Part shown: positions 58,548 to 64,000 of the stretch, piece after piece
Layout of the letters: every line of letters begins with the position of its first letter
Numbering within the stretch: position 1 is the first letter of the stretch
DNA from: an uncultured Bacteroidota bacterium
Lineage (GTDB): Bacteria > Bacteroidota > Bacteroidia > Bacteroidales > P3
Direction: 5' to 3'
DNA length: 64,000 nucleotides
Assembly: GCA_902776365.1 (NCBI GenBank)
Contig: CACYPU010000001.1
Location: forward strand, 186,001 to 250,000
The notes under the pieces: generated by a model
The model's database searches: none
What the model was told of the DNA's origin: nothing
What the model saw: only the letters and a program-made list of their open reading frames with translations
Translations under genes and position numbers: made by a program

Positions 58548-59617
58548 AAAAGGTATTTTTTGTAGCCGTATTGTTTTCAATTTTCAATTTTCATTTTTCA
58601 CTCGCCCACGCGGAGGGCAACACCATTGATGCTGGCTCGGAGATTATCGGCCACGTCACAGATGCCCATTCGTGGCACCTGTTCGACTATGTGTCCGACG
58701 GCGAGACCCACTCTGTGGCTATCCCCCTGCCCGTCATCCTCATCAACGACGGCCATCTCGACATCTTCATGTCCTCGAAGTTTGAGCACGGCCACGCCTC
58801 CTACAAGGGGTACAGCCTTGTGGGCGGTGGCTCCGAGAAGGAGGAGATTGTCTACACCGATGCCAACGGAGTGGTGAGCAGCCCCGTTGACCTCTCCATT
58901 ACCAAAACCTCCGCTGCTATTATGATTTCTGTCATCCTACTGATAATCATCGTGATGATTGCGAAGCGAGGCTACAAAAAACGCCCTAATCAGGCTCCCA
59001 AAGGCTTGCAGAGCCTCGTGGAGATGCTGGTGGTCTTTGTCCGCGATGACATTGTCCGCCCGATGATTGGCGAAGCCAAGTACCAGAAATACCTGTCCTA
59101 TCTACTCACACTCTTCTTCTTCATCTTCTTCAGCAACATTCTGGGCCTCATACCCATCTTCCCCGCAGGTGGTAACATCAGCGGCAACATCGCCGTCACC
59201 GCCACCCTCGCCGTCATCACTTTCCTCATCACCAATATCAGCGGCAACCGCCACTATTGGACCGACATCTTCAACACCCCCGGCGTCCCTGCCTGGCTGA
59301 AGATTTTCCCGCTGATGCCTGTGGTCGAACTCATGGGTGTCTTCACCAAGCCCATCGTGCTGATGATCCGTCTCTTTGCCAATATGACCGCCGGCCATAT
59401 CGTCATTCTCGGATTCATCTTCCTCATCTTCATCCTCAGCAACCTTTTCGGCAACGTCGTCGGTAGCGGTGTGACGGTTCTGAGCATTATCTTCAGCGTC
59501 TTCATCTCGCTGCTCGAATGCCTGGTGGCCTACCTGCAGGCCTTCGTCTTCACCATGCTCACCTCCCTTTACATCGGAATGGCCGTCGAAGAGCCCCACC
59601 ATGCCGAAGCCCATTAA
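58544..59617 (+). CDS. atpB: ATP synthase F0 subunit a, isolated from other atp genes
   Basis: 357 aa, five or six helices. The essential Arg is in LMIRLFANMTAGHIV (about residue 275), and NILGLIPIFPAGGNISGN and LGVFTKPIVLMI-type segments match subunit a. The N-terminus carries a signal peptide whose core is a TTTTCAAT tract and a His/Asp-rich extracytoplasmic domain (ITDAHSWHLFDY-like, residues 30-110), as in other Bacteroidota. In most genomes atpE follows directly; here pgk follows after 28 nt and no other atp gene is present in the window. It overlaps the RHH-like gene by 4 nt. Confidence 0.93.
   Translation: MKKVFFVAVLFSIFNFHFSLAHAEGNTIDAGSEIIGHVTDAHSWHLFDYVSDGETHSVAIPLPVILINDGHLDIFMSSKFEHGHASYKGYSLVGGGSEKEEIVYTDANGVVSSPVDLSITKTSAAIMISVILLIIIVMIAKRGYKKRPNQAPKGLQSLVEMLVVFVRDDIVRPMIGEAKYQKYLSYLLTLFFFIFFSNILGLIPIFPAGGNISGNIAVTATLAVITFLITNISGNRHYWTDIFNTPGVPAWLKIFPLMPVVELMGVFTKPIVLMIRLFANMTAGHIVILGFIFLIFILSNLFGNVVGSGVTVLSIIFSVFISLLECLVAYLQAFVFTMLTSLYIGMAVEEPHHAEAH
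58573..58601. repeat. TTTTCAAT-family tract in the atpB signal peptide
   Basis: Three copies of TTTTCAA(T) plus TTTTTCA coding FSIFNFHFS. Confidence 0.85.
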
Positions 59618-59645
59618 TTTAGAAACCTTTTAAACAATTCAACAC

Positions 59646-60842
59646 ATGAAAAGCATTAAAGATATCAATTTTGCAGGCCGTAAGGTGCTGCTCCGCGTGG
59701 ACTTCAACGTCCCCATGAATGACCAGAAGCAGATCACCGATGACACCCGTATGCGCGAGTCGATGCCCACCATCGAGAAACTGCTGAAAGATGGCGCCGC
59801 CATCATCATCATGGCCCACTTCGGCCGTCCCAAGAAGGGTGGCTTCGAGCCCGAGTTGACCCTCGAGCCCGTTGCCAAGTACCTCGAGACCCTCGTCGGA
59901 CGTCCCGTGAAGTTCACCCAGGAACTCCTCGGCAGCGGCAAGCCCGAGGCTATGGCCAAAGAACTCAAGGGTGGCGAAGTGATGCTCCTCGAGAACATCC
60001 GCTTCTACCCCGAAGAGACCAAGGGAGGCGAGGACCTCGCCCGTCAGTTGGCAGCCCTCGGAGACTGCTACATCAACGACGCCTTCGGCGCCGCCCACCG
60101 CGAGCACTCCTCCACCGCCGTGATAGCAAAATTCTTCCCCAACGACAAATACTTCGGCTTCCTGATGGAGAACGAGGTGCGCAACCTCGAGAAGCTCATG
60201 CAGAATCCTCCGCGTCCCTTCACCGCCATCATCGGTGGCTCGAAGGTCAGCTCCAAAATCGGCATCCTCGAGAACCTCCTCGACAAGGTCGACAACATGA
60301 TTATCATCGGTGGCATGCGCTACACCTTCACCAAAGCCCTCGGCGGCAAAATCGGCAACTCCATCTGTGAGGACGACAAACTCGACCTCGCACGCGAGCT
60401 TATGCGTCGCATGGACGAGAAGGGCGTGAAGTACTACCTCCCCGTCGATAGCGTCATCGGCGACAAGTTCGGCAACGACGCCAACACCCAGATTGTCCCC
60501 TCCGGCGAGGTGCCCGACGGTTGGGAGAGCATGGACTGCGGCCCCGAGAGCTGCAAGGCCATCCGCGACATCGTTATGAACAGCAAGACCATCCTCTGGA
60601 ACGGCCCCGCCGGTGTCTTCGAGCTGGAGACCTTCGCCAAAGGCACCAAGGCCATCGCCCAGAGCGTCGCCGAGAGCTGCAAGCAGGGCTGCTTCGCCGC
60701 CGTCGGCGGTGGCGACAGCGTGGCTGCCGTCAAGCAGATGGGCATCGCTGACCAGATGAGTTACGTCTCCACTGGTGGCGGCGCCATGCTCGAATACCTC
60801 GAAGGCAAAGTCCTCCCCGGCATCAAAGCCATCCAGGACTAA
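59646..60842 (+). CDS. pgk: Phosphoglycerate kinase
   Basis: 398 aa glycolytic kinase: 1,3-bisphosphoglycerate plus ADP gives 3-phosphoglycerate and ATP. RKVLLRVDFNVPMND (residues 11-25), MAHFGRPK, the hinge region and the nucleotide site ILWNGPAGVFE and GGGDSVAA are intact. It has very strong codon bias toward C-ending codons, as expected for a highly expressed gene. A 15-bp hairpin terminator follows. Confidence 0.97.
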   Translation: MKSIKDINFAGRKVLLRVDFNVPMNDQKQITDDTRMRESMPTIEKLLKDGAAIIIMAHFGRPKKGGFEPELTLEPVAKYLETLVGRPVKFTQELLGSGKPEAMAKELKGGEVMLLENIRFYPEETKGGEDLARQLAALGDCYINDAFGAAHREHSSTAVIAKFFPNDKYFGFLMENEVRNLEKLMQNPPRPFTAIIGGSKVSSKIGILENLLDKVDNMIIIGGMRYTFTKALGGKIGNSICEDDKLDLARELMRRMDEKGVKYYLPVDSVIGDKFGNDANTQIVPSGEVPDGWESMDCGPESCKAIRDIVMNSKTILWNGPAGVFELETFAKGTKAIAQSVAESCKQGCFAAVGGGDSVAAVKQMGIADQMSYVSTGGGAMLEYLEGKVLPGIKAIQD

Positions 60843-60857
60843 CCCTCGGTAAACCTA

Positions 60858-60898
60858 AACAAAGTGATGCAGGCTACCAGTTTGCATCACTTTGTTTA
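60858..60898 (+). terminator. Terminator after pgk
   Basis: A perfect 15-bp stem (AAACAAAGTGATGCA with its complement) around an 11-nt loop, 15 nt after the pgk stop. The A- and T-rich ends allow it to work on both strands. Confidence 0.85.
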
Positions 60899-60911
60899 TC
60901 CATCTTCAAAT

Positions 60912-60947
60912 AAAAAAGAAGGCCGCCTCGACGGGCGACCTTCTTTT
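60912..60947 (-). terminator. Terminator of the 61494-60946 gene
   Basis: A stem of about 14 bp (AAAAGAAGG(T)CGCC type) with a G-U pair only on the minus strand, followed by T-rich sequence; it overlaps the stop codon of the small secreted protein. Confidence 0.8.
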
Positions 60948-61494
60948 AAGGTTCAGGCTCTTCAGGCTCTACTACGATGAGCAGGGGTCCTTTGTGTTCC
61001 GCCTCGACGGATCCATGTCCATTTTCGAAAGGATTAGGACAATAGTCGATGATTACGCTTCCTTTGAGATGTTCTTCCCAGCTTAGGCGCTTATGTTCCG
61101 GAATGGGTGGTGCATCCTTGAGCGGGTCGTCAAGCCAGCAAGGTCTGTTGTCGTGGCATCCAACGACAGGGACGACTTCCATACTGTCGAAGGTTGTCTG
61201 AGGCCAGTTTCCACCTTTGTGTATCTTGTCCCAGCTTTGGTAATCATGTTTGGGAATGGAAGGCACTTTTGTGAAAACTGTTACCTTCTCATCTTCGGTG
61301 ATGATTACTTCGGGGTAGTCGGGTGCATAGGGATATGTGTGGAGTTCAATGACTGTTAATCCCGGTGGGCGGTTGGGTGTATTGTTGATGAAAGTGTGAA
61401 GCACAGTGGTGTCGTTCTGTGCTTGCAGGTCAACGGCCATCGTCAGGGCGAGGACAGTCAACAAAGCGGCTCTTATGGGTCTGAGCGTATTCAT
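60946..61494 (-). CDS. Small secreted protein of unknown function, 182 aa
   Basis: A signal peptide (IRAALLTVLALTMAVDLQAQ) precedes a hydrophilic mature part with a few aromatic blocks (TVIELHTYPYAPDYPEVI, WLDDPLKDAPPIPEHKRL) and an acidic end (VVEPEEPEP). Four Cys in the second half could form disulphides. No family is recognised. It is one base from the nitroreductase stop and is the last gene of a three-gene unit with its own terminator. Confidence 0.7.
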   Translation of the reverse strand: MNTLRPIRAALLTVLALTMAVDLQAQNDTTVLHTFINNTPNRPPGLTVIELHTYPYAPDYPEVIITEDEKVTVFTKVPSIPKHDYQSWDKIHKGGNWPQTTFDSMEVVPVVGCHDNRPCWLDDPLKDAPPIPEHKRLSWEEHLKGSVIIDYCPNPFENGHGSVEAEHKGPLLIVVEPEEPEP

Positions 61495-61495
61495 T

Positions 61496-62053
61496 TTAGT
61501 CGACGAATCGGACGTAGTCGGATTTGCGGGGCAGGGGAGAGGGGATGGGCTTGGCGGGATAGCCGACGACGAGGTGGTCGATGCCCTCGTAGTCGCCTTC
61601 GATGCCGAGCTCTTTCAGCAGCGCTTTGCCCTCTTCGGAGTCGAACTCCTCTTTGGCGCGGTGGATCCAGCAGGAGGCCAGTCCCACGGCTTCGGCGCCG
61701 TTGGCAAGGTTGGTGAGCACGGCGCAGCCGTCGTAGAGGTAGGTGGGCACCTTGCGGTCGGCAAGGACCAGCAGCACCACGGGGGCGCCATAGAAGGGGT
61801 CGAAGCCCTCCAAGGGTTTCTCGCCACGCTGCTCCTTCAGCTGGTTCCAAATCTTGGCATTCATGGCCGAGAGACGGTCGCGCAGCGCCTTGTTGGTGAT
61901 GGCTACGATGAGCGGGCTCTGCTTCCCATGACCCGTAGGAGCCCAGGTGCCGGCCTCGCAGACTTTCTCAATCAGTTCGCGTTCGGGCATCTGCGAAGAA
62001 AAAGCGCGGCAACTGCGTCGCGCTTTCATATTTTCAAGAGCTAGAGTATTCAT
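61496..62053 (-). CDS. Nitroreductase family flavoprotein
   Basis: 185 aa FMN-dependent NAD(P)H oxidoreductase. MKARRSCRAFSSQMPERELI, then AGTWAPTGHGKQSPLIVAI, and NLANGAEAVGLASCWIHRA with VVGYPAKP at the C-terminus are the standard family blocks. Substrate cannot be told: nitro compounds, quinones or flavin itself are possible. The frame extends upstream to 62152 inside the neighbouring lipoprotein, but the ATG at 62053 overlaps that gene's TGA (ATGA) and gives the normal N-terminus. Confidence 0.93.
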   Translation of the reverse strand: MNTLALENMKARRSCRAFSSQMPERELIEKVCEAGTWAPTGHGKQSPLIVAITNKALRDRLSAMNAKIWNQLKEQRGEKPLEGFDPFYGAPVVLLVLADRKVPTYLYDGCAVLTNLANGAEAVGLASCWIHRAKEEFDSEEGKALLKELGIEGDYEGIDHLVVGYPAKPIPSPLPRKSDYVRFVD

Positions 62054-62499
62054 TTGTTGAGCGTCGAGAAGAGTGTTGTTGTCGTGGTGGACAAGGCCTG
62101 CTGGTTTTGCTGGGTGGTGTTGCTTGAACTGACGTTGGAGAGGCCGTTGCACAGCAGCAGGGCGTTGATGAAGGCGTTAACGTTCTGGTTGGTAATCAGC
62201 CCGGCGGACGACATAACGAGGCCGGTGGCGAAGGCGGTGCGGTAGCTGGAGTTGCCGGCGTTGGCCTTGATTTGCGTGTAGCAGGTGGCCAGCGAGATGG
62301 CGTGGGCCAGGTTGTTGCCGGCGGTGAGGTTGATGGTGCCGGTGGACTTGTAGGAGTTGTAGAGACCCAGGACGGCGGTGCCGCAGGTCTGTCCCATGGT
62401 GGTGGCGGCGGTGTTCGACGAGGTGACCGAGTTGAGGATGCCGCAAGAAGAGAATGCCATAGTGGCAAAACATACCAAAATGATAGATAAACGTTTCAT
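62050..62499 (-). CDS. Predicted lipoprotein, Ser/Thr/Asn/Ala-rich, 149 aa
   Basis: The signal peptide ends in AFSSC (Cys19). The mature protein is rich in Ala, Ser, Thr and Asn, with GLYNSYKSTGTINLTAGNN and ISLATCYTQIKANAGNSSYR; it looks helical and ends in a Gln/Ser/Thr run. It resembles small Bacteroidota lipoproteins with no assigned role. It has a -7 box TATCTTTG at 62549-62542 and leads the unit lipoprotein-nitroreductase-secreted protein. Confidence 0.75.
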   Translation of the reverse strand: MKRLSIILVCFATMAFSSCGILNSVTSSNTAATTMGQTCGTAVLGLYNSYKSTGTINLTAGNNLAHAISLATCYTQIKANAGNSSYRTAFATGLVMSSAGLITNQNVNAFINALLLCNGLSNVSSSNTTQQNQQALSTTTTTLFSTLNK

Positions 62500-62541
62500 A
62501 TTGTGTTGTTTTTAATTATTAATGATTCTATTTATCAATTG

Positions 62542-62549
62542 CAAAGATA
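62542..62549 (-). promoter_or_regulatory. -7 box of the lipoprotein-nitroreductase unit
   Basis: TATCTTTG fits TAnnTTTG, 43 nt before the ATG. The -33 region lies in an AATTAAAA tract (62551-62586) and is not clear. Confidence 0.55.
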
Positions 62550-62572
62550 CAACTAATAATTAAAAATAAAAA

Positions 62573-64000
<1,428 letters not shown>

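Overview
This window looks like a chromosomal segment of a member of the Bacteroidales (Bacteroidota), probably an uncultured gut or rumen-type anaerobe. The evidence is the gene content: a Na+-NQR plus Bacteroides-type fumarate reductase, DUF6266, DUF349, a GldB-type lipoprotein, long-form NusB, a DUF2723 membrane protein and a large alpha-2-macroglobulin. Bacteroidota-type promoters (TTTG about 19-20 nt before TAnnTTTG) and coding sequence that is richer in GC than the AT-rich spacers agree with this. No rRNA, tRNA, integrase, phage or IS gene was seen. The genus cannot be told from sequence alone.

Layout. (1) 1-13145, mostly minus strand, is an energy-metabolism block. In transcription order it holds the NADH-sensing repressor Rex, a cobalamin riboswitch ahead of a CoA-transferase, aspartase (makes fumarate), nqrABCDEF, and then frdC, an unrelated lipoprotein, and frdA (cut by the left edge). 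Read together this is an aspartate/fumarate respiration module: NADH goes to quinone by NQR, which pumps Na+, and quinol goes to fumarate by FRD. (2) 13295-21096, plus strand, holds a degenerate TlpA-like protein, a 1024-residue TPR protein, an outer-membrane barrel and folC; a DUF6266 gene runs into the 3' end of folC from the other strand. (3) 20932-25893, minus, holds DUF6266, a lipoprotein, a PIN toxin-antitoxin pair, rarA and queA. (4) 26011-28274, plus, is a small envelope cluster: LysM transglycosylase, DivIC-like protein, NlpC/P60 lipoprotein. (5) 28304-33428, minus, holds a SUI1/YciH factor, a lipid kinase, a GldB-like lipoprotein, a GT90 glycosyltransferase and a DUF349 protein. (6) 33706-43981, plus, holds leuS-nusB-DUF1573-yajC-ybbR-coaE, then a NagZ/serine-hydrolase fusion, a TerB-DnaJ protein and an unknown secreted protein. 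(7) 43978-46013, minus, holds a nucleoside phosphorylase and a protein with a Ser/Thr/Arg tail. (8) 46202-60842, plus, holds an OmpA-family protein, a giant macroglobulin, arginine deiminase, a DUF2723 protein, a small RHH-like protein, an isolated atpB and pgk. (9) 60946-64000, minus, holds a small secreted protein, a nitroreductase, a lipoprotein and an ABC-F ATPase cut by the right edge.

The most unusual signal is not a gene. More than thirty short degenerate tandem-repeat tracts (units of about 7-10 nt, 20-45 nt long) are scattered through the window. They belong to a handful of sequence families and occur both between genes and inside unrelated conserved genes (nqrA, folC, rarA, leuS, a nucleoside phosphorylase, a J-domain protein, the macroglobulin, an ABC-F ATPase and several signal peptides). 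Copies in different genes can be identical: a 33-nt stretch is shared by nqrA and folC, and a 15-nt motif by rarA, the queA-rarA spacer and the ABC-F gene. Several sites carry two tracts in inverted orientation, like a loose hairpin. Coding copies are read in a strand and phase without stop codons and fall mostly in expected loops, linkers or signal-peptide cores. I know of no named element that matches.
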